Source: Streptomyces aurantiacus
GTDB taxonomy: Bacteria; Actinomycetota; Actinomycetes; Streptomycetales; Streptomycetaceae
Assembly: GCF_001418335.1 (NCBI RefSeq)
Contig: NZ_LIPP01000112.1
Span: 1 to 33,156, forward strand
Length of the DNA stretch: 33,156 nt
Reading direction: 5' to 3'
Shown piece by piece: positions 16,354-24,290 of the stretch (position 1 is the stretch's first letter; each line of letters begins with the position of its first letter). A model generated the notes under the pieces. That model saw only the letters and a program-made list of their open reading frames with translations. It was not told the origin of the DNA and ran no database searches. Both the position numbers and the translations under genes were made by a program.

Positions 16354-17202
16354 TCAGTCCTCGGAGCTCGGGACCCGTCCCGGGGGCGGCTCGGCTTCCG
16401 CGGTCGGCAGGAAGCGGCTGATGAGGACCTTGTACAGGCCGGCGCCGAGCAGGCCGCCGATCAGCGGGGCGATGATCGGCACCCAGAAGTAGAGATTCCC
16501 GTACTGATCCCGCCACGCTCCGCCGTAGCCCGTGAGGAAGCTGGCCAGCCGCGGTCCGAAGTCACGGGCCGGGTTGATGGCGTAGCCCGCGTTCGTCCCC
16601 CAGGCCATGCCGATCGCGACCACGACCAGGCCGATGAGGAGCGGGGCCAGGTTGGCGCCCGGCGGAGTGTTCAGCATGTCCGTGATGGCCATGATCAGCA
16701 GCAGCAGGATGGCGGTGCCGATGACCTGGTCACGAAAAGCGCCCCACTCGTGGACCGGAAGAGCGGGGTTGCCGTTGCCCGGCAGGGTGGAGAACACGCC
16801 CTGTGTCTTGACGGTGTGTCCCGGGTCGGCCTTGGCCAGCGCCTCGCTGTAGTTCCAGCGGACGAGGAGCGCGGCCACGAAGGCGCCCGCGGTCTGGGCC
16901 AGCGCGTAGGGAGCCACTTTGCGCCACGGGAATCCCTTGAAGGCGGCGAGCGCGACGGTCACCGCTGGATTGAGATGAGCACCGCTCAGCCTGGCCGCCA
17001 CGTAGACACCGAGGGTGACTCCGAGCCCCCACGCCCAGGCGATGCTGTCGTGGTCACCCAGACCACCCGCCGGATCCGTGAGGGCGCCACCCGCGGAGAC
17101 CTGGGCGACCACGGCGCAGCCGAAGAGGATGAGGATCATCGTGCCCACGAACTCGGCGGACAACTCGCCGACAAGACCGGACCGTACGTGCCGCTCAGCC
17201 AT
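16354..17202 (-). CDS. glpF: Glycerol facilitator, aquaporin family (GlpF)
   Basis: A 282-residue membrane channel of the MIP family with six helices and two half-helices. The first NPA box is in SGAHLNPAVTV; the second is GYAINPARDFGPR, whose Asp after NPAR marks glycerol-conducting members rather than water-only aquaporins. The central loop (about LAKADPGHTVKTQG to HEW) is longer than in E. coli GlpF. It lets glycerol diffuse in, to be trapped by the kinase encoded downstream. ATG at 17202 has GAAGGGTGAG upstream. The promoter should lie in the 17203-17501 gap. Confidence 0.96.
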   Translation of the reverse strand: MAERHVRSGLVGELSAEFVGTMILILFGCAVVAQVSAGGALTDPAGGLGDHDSIAWAWGLGVTLGVYVAARLSGAHLNPAVTVALAAFKGFPWRKVAPYALAQTAGAFVAALLVRWNYSEALAKADPGHTVKTQGVFSTLPGNGNPALPVHEWGAFRDQVIGTAILLLLIMAITDMLNTPPGANLAPLLIGLVVVAIGMAWGTNAGYAINPARDFGPRLASFLTGYGGAWRDQYGNLYFWVPIIAPLIGGLLGAGLYKVLISRFLPTAEAEPPPGRVPSSED

Positions 17203-17501
17203 GGGAACTCACCCTTCGCCGGCTGTACCGGCCGTCGACTGCCCGCGCGATTCCTGCCAGGCTAAGACCGTTTCGCGAAGTGCGCATATCAGGGCATTTC
17301 TCCCCCGGTGGTGTGAGGGTGACCGTCCGCCCCTGTGACGGATGTCATGTCTGTGCAGGCATGAACCCTGTGAGACGGGGCACTTGAGGGATGTACGCGA
17401 CGCTGTATCGGTGTCGCGCGGTGACAACGACGCCACTGACGACCGGATTCTCGCGGTGGCACCTGCCCACATGCGAGCTGTGCTCTGTGGGAGGAATTGC
17501 C
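17203..17501. other. Divergent region between glpF and the DUF5133 gene
   Basis: No gene is supported here; the in-frame upstream extension of the DUF5133 gene to 17391 has no ribosome site. The palindrome TTCGCGAA (17272-17279) lies 70 bp before the glpF start and could belong to its promoter or an operator. GCGAC/GTCGC arms occur near 17398-17420. GGGAGGA at 17489-17495 is the ribosome binding site of the small gene. I see no firm promoter on either strand. Confidence 0.4.
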
Positions 17502-17747
17502 ATGATGGTGCCGGCGGAGAAGGAACTGCGGACAGTACTGGCCCGGTTCGCCGAGGCCCGGATCCAGCACGACGCCCGTCCCACCGATCGCACCGGCCGA
17601 GCCCTGGCCGACGTCACCTACACGCTCTGCGTCATGACCGCCTCCCGCACCGCCGAACAGGCGCTGCGGGCGGCGGACCTGCTGCTGGAGCAGTACCGCG
17701 TCAGCCGCAAGGGCGTCGTGCGGGACGACGAGACGCTGGCCGCGTAA
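17502..17747 (+). CDS. Small DUF5133 family protein
   Basis: An 81-residue, mostly helical and charged cytoplasmic protein. The pattern P-EKELRTVLARF-EAR...DVTYTLCVMTASRTAEQALRAADLLL matches the DUF5133 family, small proteins found in many copies in Streptomyces whose function is not known. Of two adjacent ATG codons (17502 and 17505) the first is annotated; GGGAGGA lies at the right distance. It stands alone: glpF is divergent upstream and LysR convergent downstream. The YTLCV segment contains its only cysteine. Confidence 0.82.
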   Translation: MMVPAEKELRTVLARFAEARIQHDARPTDRTGRALADVTYTLCVMTASRTAEQALRAADLLLEQYRVSRKGVVRDDETLAA

Positions 17748-17776
17748 GGGGCGCAGCCGGCGACCTGCAACCCGCA

Positions 17777-17810
17777 AGTCCGCAGTCCGCAGTCCGCAGT
17801 CCGCAGTCCG
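17777..17810. repeat. Tandem 7-bp repeat AGTCCGC, nearly five copies
   Basis: Four perfect copies of AGTCCGC (17777-17804) and a fifth that lacks its last base lie in the 70-bp gap between the stops of two convergent genes, 8 bp from the LysR stop. Such short exact repeats expand and contract by slippage, so copy number may differ between strains. No coding role is seen. Confidence 0.9.
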
Positions 17811-17817
17811 GAGATGT

Positions 17818-18753
17818 TCAGCGTTCCAGCAGCATGCGGCGGGCCAGGCGGGCGATCTCCCGGGTGGCGGGTGACAGGACGGCCCCCTGGCGCTGGACCG
17901 CGGCGATGGTGTCGTACAGCGGTTCGGCGAAACCCACGGTGTGCAGGTCCTTGGGGAACGTACGGCTGCCGGCGACCGCCCGGGACACGATGGTGTCTCC
18001 CGCGCCCCGGGCGACGAGGTGCAGCGCGGAGTCGACCTGCTCGACCTCGACGAGCGGGGACAGGGTGACGCCCTCCACCTGGGCGCGTTCGGCCAGCTGG
18101 CGCCGGGTCGGGTCCCGCCAGCCGTAGTGGGCGTCGTAGAGGATCAGAGGCGCCTCGGCGAGGTCGGTCATGGTGATCGGCCGCGTGGTGCGCCCCGGAT
18201 CCGCCGAGGCGTAGACGACCTCGTCCCGCAGGAGCGGCGTGATGTCGAGGCCCTCGGCGTCGATGGGCAGGACGACCAGACCGGCCTCCAGGTCGCCCGC
18301 GGTGACGGCCTCGGCGACCTCCACCGAGTTGAGGCCCACGATCCGCAGCCGTACCCGGGGATGGCGGGCGTGGAACGTTTCGAGCAGGTCGGACAAGAGG
18401 TAGTAGTCGGCGTTGCGCAGCAGGCCGAACGTGGCCACTCCGCCGTCGAGCGAGGTCAGGGAACGCAGTGCCCGGTCGGCGCCCTCGGCCGCCTCCGCCG
18501 CCTGCTGGGCGTAGGGCAGGAGTTCCTCGCCCGCCGAGGTCAGGACGAGCCGGCGCGCGCCGCGGGTGAACAGCGGGACCCGGTAGTGCTCCTCCATGCG
18601 TTTGACGAGTTCCGAGACCGAGGGCTGCGTCGTACGTAGTTCCACCGCGGCGGCGGAGAACGTACCGAGCCGAGCCGCGACGAGGAAGGCGCGCAACTGG
18701 TTCAGGGTCGTCGCCGGAGGCGGCTGGTACGGGGTAGAGCCCATGGGTGCCAT
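17818..18753 (-). CDS. LysR-family transcriptional regulator
   Basis: A 311-residue LysR regulator. Residues about 16-75 form the winged helix-turn-helix (LNQLRAFLVAARLGTFSAAAVELRTTQPSVSELVKRME), followed by the linker helix and a two-lobed effector domain starting near residue 100. LysR proteins usually activate a divergent operon when a pathway intermediate binds. The divergent operon here begins with a HisD paralogue and ABC transporter genes, and a perfect T-N11-A palindrome lies 17 bp upstream of this start codon. Two ATG starts are possible (18753, or three codons later); neither has a strong ribosome site. Confidence 0.93.
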   Translation of the reverse strand: MAPMGSTPYQPPPATTLNQLRAFLVAARLGTFSAAAVELRTTQPSVSELVKRMEEHYRVPLFTRGARRLVLTSAGEELLPYAQQAAEAAEGADRALRSLTSLDGGVATFGLLRNADYYLLSDLLETFHARHPRVRLRIVGLNSVEVAEAVTAGDLEAGLVVLPIDAEGLDITPLLRDEVVYASADPGRTTRPITMTDLAEAPLILYDAHYGWRDPTRRQLAERAQVEGVTLSPLVEVEQVDSALHLVARGAGDTIVSRAVAGSRTFPKDLHTVGFAEPLYDTIAAVQRQGAVLSPATREIARLARRMLLER

Positions 18754-18766
18754 GGGATCCAGCCTG

Positions 18767-18785
18767 CCATAGGGTCACCCTATGG
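18767..18785. promoter_or_regulatory. Perfect LysR-type operator CCATAGGGTCACCCTATGG
   Basis: Nine-bp arms surround one central base, making a perfect 19-bp palindrome. Its core TAGGGTCACCCTA has the T-N11-A form that LysR proteins bind. It sits in the 89-bp gap between the divergent LysR gene and the HisD-like operon, where it can control both. A weaker hairpin (CCTGG/CCAGG arms, 18790-18815) lies in the leader just after it. Confidence 0.8.
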
Positions 18786-18842
18786 ACTGCCTGGGACGAT
18801 TCGCGGTTGTCCAGGGGCAAATCCTCCATCAGGCTCAGCTCC

Positions 18843-20162
18843 ATGAAACTGAGCTCCCGCATCACCGACGCGTTCGCCGACCGGTTCACCCTGCTCAAGG
18901 CTCCCGGGGTCGATGCTCCGCCAGCTCAGCGCGACCCCGAGGTGATCGAGACGGTCAGCCGCATGCTGTCCGACATCGAGCGGCACGGCCTGGACGCCGT
19001 ACGCGGTTTCGCCCGTTCCCTCGACGGCCAGTCGGACGGCGCGATCGAACTCGGCGCGGCGGAGATCGCCGGCAGCGGCGAACGGCTGCCGAAGGACCTG
19101 CGGGAGGCGATCGAGCTCGGCGCGGAGCGCACCCAGCGCTTCGCCGCCCTGCAGCGCGCGCATCTGACGGACTTCGAGGAGGAGATCGCCCCCGGCCTGC
19201 TGGTCGGCCAGCGCTACATACCGGTCGGCACCGTCGGGGCCTACCTCCCCGCGGGCCGCTTCCCGCTCACGGCCAGCGCCTTCATGACGGTGGGAGTGGC
19301 CAAGGTCGCGGGCGTTCCGACGGTGGTGGGATGCACTCCTCCCCAGCCGGACGGGCGGGCCAACGACGCCGTCACCTACGCCGCGCACCTATCCGGGATC
19401 GACCACCTCTTCGTCGTCGGAGGAGTGCAGGCGCTCGCGGCCATGGCCTTCGGCCTGCTGGGCCGCCCGCCCGTCGACATGATCGTGGGCGCCGGAAACG
19501 CCTATGTGGCCGAAGCCAAGCGCCAGCTGTTCGGCACGGTCGCGATCGACCTGCTCGCGGGCCCCTCCGAGGTCGCCGTCATCGCCGACGCGTCGGCCGA
19601 CCCCGAGGCCGTCGCGGCGGACCTGCTGGGGCAGGCCGAGCACGGCCCCAACTCGCCGGCCGCCCTGGTCACCACCTCCGAGAAGCTCGGCCGGGAGGTG
19701 CTGGCCGCGGTCGAGCGCCAGCTCCTGACCCTGTCCACGCGGGACATCTGCGGCCCGGCCTGGCGGGACTTCGGCTCCGTGATCCTCGTGGGCAGCCGGG
19801 AGGACGCCGTCGCGGTCATGGACGAACTCGCCCCGGAGCACCTGGAGGTGCAGACGACAGAGGACGACTGGTACCACGACACGCTGCGCAACTACGGCTC
19901 CGTGTTCCTCGGCCACTGGAGCACGGTCGCGTACTCGGACAAGGGCATGGCCGGCACGAACCACACCCTCCCGACCGCAGGCGGCGCCAAGCACAGCGCG
20001 GGCCTTTCCGTCTCCCGCTACCTGAAGCCGCTCACCTACCAGCGCGTCACCCGGGAGGCCACGCCGCTGCTCGCCGAGGCGGTGGAGGTCATCTCCGCCA
20101 GCGAGGGCATGACGGCCCACCAGGCCACGGCCACCCTCCGCCTGCGTTCCTACGCCGGCTGA
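18843..20162 (+). CDS. Histidinol-dehydrogenase paralogue (HpsN-like alcohol dehydrogenase)
   Basis: A 439-residue NAD-dependent dehydrogenase of the HisD superfamily. The zinc ligands expected from E. coli HisD (Q259, H262, D360, H419) are matched by Q264, H267, D366 and H426, and the catalytic Glu-His pair by E332-H333, so it should oxidise an alcohol through the aldehyde to an acid. No other histidine gene is near. It starts a catabolic ABC operon beside LysR, and stretches such as HGPNSPAALVTTS, NYGSVFLGHWSTVAYSDK and KPLTYQRVTREAT resemble HpsN, the sulfopropanediol 3-dehydrogenase group, more than biosynthetic HisD. Start at ATG 18843 (MKLSSRI) by similarity; its ribosome site is weak. 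The next gene begins 30 bp later. The true substrate, a hydroxyl compound released from the imported molecule, is not known. Automatic naming as hisD would be misleading. Confidence 0.85.
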   Translation: MKLSSRITDAFADRFTLLKAPGVDAPPAQRDPEVIETVSRMLSDIERHGLDAVRGFARSLDGQSDGAIELGAAEIAGSGERLPKDLREAIELGAERTQRFAALQRAHLTDFEEEIAPGLLVGQRYIPVGTVGAYLPAGRFPLTASAFMTVGVAKVAGVPTVVGCTPPQPDGRANDAVTYAAHLSGIDHLFVVGGVQALAAMAFGLLGRPPVDMIVGAGNAYVAEAKRQLFGTVAIDLLAGPSEVAVIADASADPEAVAADLLGQAEHGPNSPAALVTTSEKLGREVLAAVERQLLTLSTRDICGPAWRDFGSVILVGSREDAVAVMDELAPEHLEVQTTEDDWYHDTLRNYGSVFLGHWSTVAYSDKGMAGTNHTLPTAGGAKHSAGLSVSRYLKPLTYQRVTREATPLLAEAVEVISASEGMTAHQATATLRLRSYAG

Positions 20163-20192
20163 CCCCATCCCCCAGAGGAACGGTGCAACCGG

Positions 20193-21578
20193 ATGAAATC
20201 CGTACGTCGTGAGGCACGTAGTGGGGTACGTCCCGAGAGAGCGGGAGCGCCCCGGCGCGCCTGGGGCGCCGCCGCGGCCGTCGCACTGGCCGCCGCCCTC
20301 GCCTGCGCCGGGTGCAGTCCGCCCGGGGCGGGGAAGACCGCCACCGCCGGGACCCAGTCCTTCGTCACCGAGCCCGTCACCACCGGACAGGTCGCCGCCC
20401 TCGGCGACGTCACCCTGCGGATGTGGGCGGACCAGGCGGAGAAACCGCTGATGAAATCGGTCGTCCCGGCCTTCGAGAAGAAGTATCCCAACGTCACCGT
20501 CGACATCACCTACAAGAGCTTCGACGACCTCGTCGCCACCGTCGTCAACGCCGCCTCCGGCAGCACCCCGCCCGACCTGTTCCAGGGCAACATCGGCTAC
20601 GCGGTCGACGGGGCGCTGGTCAAGGCCAAGCTGGTCCGTCCGCTCGACGACGTGGCCGCGACCTACGGCTGGCTCACGGGCACCGGGGCGAGCACGCTGG
20701 CACCGGCCCGCTGGAACAGCGCCGGCACCGCGTTCGGCGACGGCAACCTCTACGGGATGTCCCCGATCAGCGAGGTGCAGGGCATCTACTACAACAAGGC
20801 CCTGCTGAAATCCCTCGGCCTGCAACCGCCGCAGTCCCTGAGCGACCTCGAAAAGCAGCTGCCGGTCGTCGAGAAGGCCGGCAAACAGCCCGTCATGCTG
20901 GGCAACAGCGACCAGTACGCCGCCACCCACATCTTCTCCGACCTCGCCGCCACCGAGCAGGACCCGACCGCGATACGCGACTGGATCGGCGGCAAGGCGA
21001 ACACGACCTTCGCCACCACCGGCAACGAGAAGGCCGCCGACACCATGGCCGACTGGGCGAAGAAGGGCTACTTCGGCTCCGGTTACGACGGCCTCAGCAA
21101 CGAGGACGCGATCGCCCGGTTCGCCAAGGGCTCCGGCGCCTACTTCGTGGGCGGCTCGTGGAACGGCGCCAAGCTCGACCCCGAGAAGTTCGGCTTCGGG
21201 GCGCTCACCACCGGCGGAGCCGGAGCCACCGCCTCGCCGTGGCACATCGCCGCCGCCTCCAAGGCCACCCCCGCCGCGGTCGCCTTCCTCGCCGCCCTGC
21301 ACACACCCGAGGCCGGCCAGAAGATCCTCGACACCGGCCGGCTGCCCGTCGTCACCGACGGCGTACGGGCGGCGAACAGCCTGCAGAGCCAGACCCTCGA
21401 CGCGCTGAAGCGCACCATCGCCGCGGGCACCCAGGTCGGCTACTACGACTGGAGCGCCACCGACATGCTCACCGTGATGGGAGGCGGACTCCAGGAGGTC
21501 ATGGCCGGCCGCACGAGCAGCGCCGACTTCACGAAGGCCGTCCAGGACACCTGGCGCAAGGCGAGGGAGTCGAAGTGA
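20193..21578 (+). CDS. ABC transporter solute-binding lipoprotein
   Basis: A 461-residue extracellular binding protein of the carbohydrate family 1 type. The N-terminus has many arginines, a hydrophobic alanine-rich stretch and a lipobox-like end (LACAGC); either Cys38 or, more likely, Cys41 would be lipidated. The mature part shows VTLRMWADQAEKP, VPAFEKKYPNVTVD and a GSWNGAKLDPEKFGF segment typical of sugar-binding subunits. It captures the substrate of this LysR-controlled operon and passes it to the two permeases that follow. Its stop overlaps the GTG of the next gene. Sugar or glycoside is inferred from the family and from the alpha-glucosidase gene in the operon. Confidence 0.9.
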   Translation: MKSVRREARSGVRPERAGAPRRAWGAAAAVALAAALACAGCSPPGAGKTATAGTQSFVTEPVTTGQVAALGDVTLRMWADQAEKPLMKSVVPAFEKKYPNVTVDITYKSFDDLVATVVNAASGSTPPDLFQGNIGYAVDGALVKAKLVRPLDDVAATYGWLTGTGASTLAPARWNSAGTAFGDGNLYGMSPISEVQGIYYNKALLKSLGLQPPQSLSDLEKQLPVVEKAGKQPVMLGNSDQYAATHIFSDLAATEQDPTAIRDWIGGKANTTFATTGNEKAADTMADWAKKGYFGSGYDGLSNEDAIARFAKGSGAYFVGGSWNGAKLDPEKFGFGALTTGGAGATASPWHIAAASKATPAAVAFLAALHTPEAGQKILDTGRLPVVTDGVRAANSLQSQTLDALKRTIAAGTQVGYYDWSATDMLTVMGGGLQEVMAGRTSSADFTKAVQDTWRKARESK

Positions 21579-22627
21579 GCACCGTCGCCCCCGCGCGGGA
21601 CCGCGGCCCCGCGCACCGGGCGGCCGACACCGGCCGGCCCCGCCGACCGCACCGCCGCCTCTCCTCCTCGCTGTCCTCCCTCTCCTGGTCGTCCCTGCTG
21701 TACGTGGCCCCGGCACTGGCGTTCTTCGGCGTCTTCGTCCTGTACCCCATCGGTGTGTCCGTCTGGTACTCGTTCTACGCGTACGACGGCCTGACGGTGG
21801 GCACGCCGGTCGGCTGGGACAACTACACGGCCGTCTTCACCGACAGCCAACTGCGTGCCGCCCTGCTGCACTCGCTGCTCCTGCTGTTCTTCTACGCCGC
21901 CCTGCCGGTGTCCGTGGGACTGCTGCTCGCCGGCGCCATGTCCCGTATCCGGGTGTACGGACTGACCCTGTTCAGGGCGGTGCTCTTCGTGCCGCAGATC
22001 CTGTCCAGCGTCGTCGTCGCCGTCGCCTGGCGGAACCTGCTCGCCGAGGACGGCCCGGTCAACGCGGTGCTGCGGGCCGTGGGCCTGGGCCGGTTCGCCA
22101 CCAGCTGGCTGGGGAACTTCGACACCGCCCTGCCCTCGATCGGAGTGGTCGGCACCTGGGTGGAGTACGGCCTGTGCATGGTGCTCTTCCTCAGCGGCAT
22201 CGTGGCCATCGACCGGTCGACCTACGAGGCTGCCCGGCTGGACGGTGCCGGCGCGGTGCGCGAGTTCTTCTCCATCACCCTGCCCGCCCTGCGCCCGCAG
22301 ATCTCGATCGCGCTGATCCTCACGGTCACCTTCGCGCTGCGCAACTTCGACCTCATCTGGAACACCACCCGCGGCGGCCCGGGCACCTCCACGACCGTCC
22401 CGAGCCTGTACGTCTACCAGGACGCGTTCCAGAACCGCATGCTGGGCCGGGCCTCCGCCCTGGCCATCGTGCTCACCGTGGTGATCCTCCTCGTCGTGGT
22501 GGCCGTACAGCTCCTGCTGCGGGAGCGCGACGGCACACGAAGCGGCCCCGTACGAAGAGGTCTCGCACGACGCGGCCTCGAACGAAGCCGGCTCGCACGG
22601 CCGGCCGGGAAGAAGGCGCAGTCATGA
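21575..22627 (+). CDS. ABC sugar transporter permease (MalF type)
   Basis: A 350-residue permease with six membrane helices and a basic, Arg/His-rich N-terminus of about 40 residues. The EAA loop is YEAARLDGAGAVREFFSITLPALRP. An Arg-rich tail (RRGLARRGLERSRLARP) is built from near-repeats of about 18 bp, unusual for the family. It starts with GTG overlapping the upstream stop (GTGA) and ends overlapping the next ATG (ATGA), so translation is coupled throughout. Confidence 0.9.
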   Translation: MSTVAPARDRGPAHRAADTGRPRRPHRRLSSSLSSLSWSSLLYVAPALAFFGVFVLYPIGVSVWYSFYAYDGLTVGTPVGWDNYTAVFTDSQLRAALLHSLLLLFFYAALPVSVGLLLAGAMSRIRVYGLTLFRAVLFVPQILSSVVVAVAWRNLLAEDGPVNAVLRAVGLGRFATSWLGNFDTALPSIGVVGTWVEYGLCMVLFLSGIVAIDRSTYEAARLDGAGAVREFFSITLPALRPQISIALILTVTFALRNFDLIWNTTRGGPGTSTTVPSLYVYQDAFQNRMLGRASALAIVLTVVILLVVVAVQLLLRERDGTRSGPVRRGLARRGLERSRLARPAGKKAQS

Positions 22628-23424
22628 GGATCGCCCGTACCGAGAGCGTCGCCACGCACGCGCTGCTCGTCCTCGCCTCCGTCGTCGCCGTCTTCCCCCT
22701 GGTGTCGATCGTCGTCTCCTCGCTCGACGGCTCCTCCGGCGGACTGTCCCTGTCCAGCTACTCGTCCGCCTGGACCCAGGGCCGTTTCGGCTCCGCCCTG
22801 CTGTCCAGCGCGCTGGTGTCCGTCACCGTCGTCGTGGCCACCGTGATCCTCGCGAGCCTGGCCGGCTACGCGCTGGCCACCATGCGCGTGCCCGGCGGCA
22901 GGATCATCCTGGGGCTGCTGCTGCTCGGCCTTGTCCTCCCGTACGAGGTGACGGTGCTGCCCCTGTACGAGATGCTCGCGGGCTGGCACCTCATCGACAC
23001 CTACTGGGCGCTGATCCTGCCGCAGATCGCCCTGTCGGTCCCGCTGGGTGTGCTCTGGATGCGGTCGTTCTTCGCGTCGGTCCCGCAGGAACTGCTCGAA
23101 GCGGCACGCATCGACGGTACGAGCAGGTTCCAGACCCTGCGCCTGGTGGTGCTGCCCATCGCCGGACCCGCCCTCACGACCCTGGGCACGGTGCTCTTCC
23201 TGTTCACCTGGAACGAGTTCCTGCTGGCCCTCATCCTCGTCCCGGACAACGCGGCGGTGCAGACCGTTCCGCTGGCGCTGTCCTTCTTCTCCGGAGCGGC
23301 CCGCTCCAGCGACCCCGCCGTCACCGCGGCGGCGGCCGTCCTCGTCGCCCTTCCGGTGCTGCTGGCGTACACGGTCCTGCAGCGGCGCCTGATCAGCGGC
23401 CTCACCGAAGGAGCGGTGAAATGA
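22624..23424 (+). CDS. ABC sugar transporter permease (MalG type)
   Basis: A 266-residue permease, compact for the family, with six helices. Its EAA loop is LLEAARIDGTSRFQTLRLVVLPIAGP and its C-terminus ends with the usual LISGLTEGAVK. It forms the channel with the permease just upstream and overlaps both neighbours by 4 bp (ATGA). No ATPase gene is in the operon. Confidence 0.92.
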   Translation: MRIARTESVATHALLVLASVVAVFPLVSIVVSSLDGSSGGLSLSSYSSAWTQGRFGSALLSSALVSVTVVVATVILASLAGYALATMRVPGGRIILGLLLLGLVLPYEVTVLPLYEMLAGWHLIDTYWALILPQIALSVPLGVLWMRSFFASVPQELLEAARIDGTSRFQTLRLVVLPIAGPALTTLGTVLFLFTWNEFLLALILVPDNAAVQTVPLALSFFSGAARSSDPAVTAAAAVLVALPVLLAYTVLQRRLISGLTEGAVK

Positions 23425-24290
23425 CCGCCTCCAAGCCACAGTCGAGTCCACCGCCCGTGAGGACCGAAGTGACCCGTGTCGTGTGCGAGCAACTGGCTCC
23501 GCGCATCGGCGACCTGGCATACAACAAGGAACTGGCCCTGACCGCCGTCCGGCGCGCCCTGGCGGACCGGGCCGACATCGTCGTCCTTCCCGAACTGGTC
23601 ACCTCCGGCTATGTGTTCGCGACCTCGGAGGAGGCGTGGAGCACCGCGATCACCCTCGCGGACCCCTTCTTCGCCGATCTGACCGCGGTGCTGGCCGGTA
23701 CGCGCGGTGTCGTCGTCCTGGGCTTCTGCCAGGACGCCGGCGACACGCTGTACAACAGCGCCGCCGTGGTCGACGCGAGCGGTGTGCGGGCCGTCTACCG
23801 CAAGACACACCTGTGGGACCGGGAGACGCTCTTCTTCACCCCCGGCGACCGCACACCCCCGGTGGTCGACACGGCACACGGCCGGATCGGCGTACTGATC
23901 TGCTACGACCTGGAGTTCGCGGAGATGCCCCGCCGGCTCGCCCTGGCCGGCGCGGACCTGATAGCCGTGCCGACCAACTGGCCGCTGGTCGACCAGCCGG
24001 CCGGTCAGTATCCGGCGGAGATCATCCAGGCGCAGGCCGCCGCGCGCGCCAACGGCGTGTTCATCGCGTGCGCGGACCGCGGCGGCGTCGAACGCGGACA
24101 GCACTGGACGCAGGGCACCGCCGTCATCAACCAGTACGGCAGGCTCACAGCCACCGCGACCGACGCCGAACAGCGGACCACCGCCGACCTCTTCCTGAAC
24201 CTGTCCCGCGACAAGGCCATCTCCCCGCACAACGACCTGCTCGGCGACCGCCGGCCCGACATCTACGCACAGGAGACCCCGCTGCTATGA
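23421..24290 (+). CDS. Nitrilase-superfamily carbon-nitrogen hydrolase
   Basis: A 289-residue amidohydrolase of the nitrilase superfamily. The catalytic triad is complete: Glu58 in VVLPELVTSGY, Lys128 in YRKTHLWDRE and Cys161 in GVLICYDLEF. These cytoplasmic enzymes cleave nitriles, aliphatic amides or N-carbamoyl amino compounds with release of ammonia or another amine. The RKTHLWDRE and FFTPG stretch is more like amidase and N-carbamoyl hydrolase branches than true nitrilases. It lies in the LysR-controlled operon between the permease and alpha-glucosidase genes, with 4-bp overlaps on both sides, so the imported compound probably contains an amide-type nitrogen. It might instead be a metabolite-repair enzyme. 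Confidence 0.9.
   Translation: MTASKPQSSPPPVRTEVTRVVCEQLAPRIGDLAYNKELALTAVRRALADRADIVVLPELVTSGYVFATSEEAWSTAITLADPFFADLTAVLAGTRGVVVLGFCQDAGDTLYNSAAVVDASGVRAVYRKTHLWDRETLFFTPGDRTPPVVDTAHGRIGVLICYDLEFAEMPRRLALAGADLIAVPTNWPLVDQPAGQYPAEIIQAQAAARANGVFIACADRGGVERGQHWTQGTAVINQYGRLTATATDAEQRTTADLFLNLSRDKAISPHNDLLGDRRPDIYAQETPLL

Noticed and set aside
14782..17265. Plus-strand open frame of 827 codons
   Set aside because: It is antisense to glpK and glpF, which are unmistakable; the frame has Val/Gly/Asp-rich shadow composition.
17391..17501. Longer start for the DUF5133 gene
   Set aside because: The extra 37 codons have no ribosome site and do not match the family, whereas GGGAGGA precedes the ATG at 17502.
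18747..18842. Upstream start for the HisD-like gene (32 extra codons)
   Set aside because: The extension would place the LysR operator palindrome inside the coding region and has no similarity to the family; MKLSSRI at 18843 is the better start.
18843..20162. Assigning hisD (histidine biosynthesis)
   Set aside because: No other his genes are near, and the context is a LysR-controlled uptake operon; the sequence looks closer to catabolic paralogues.
19389..21716. Minus-strand open frame of 775 codons
   Set aside because: It is antisense to the HisD-like and lipoprotein genes and lacks a ribosome site or domain.
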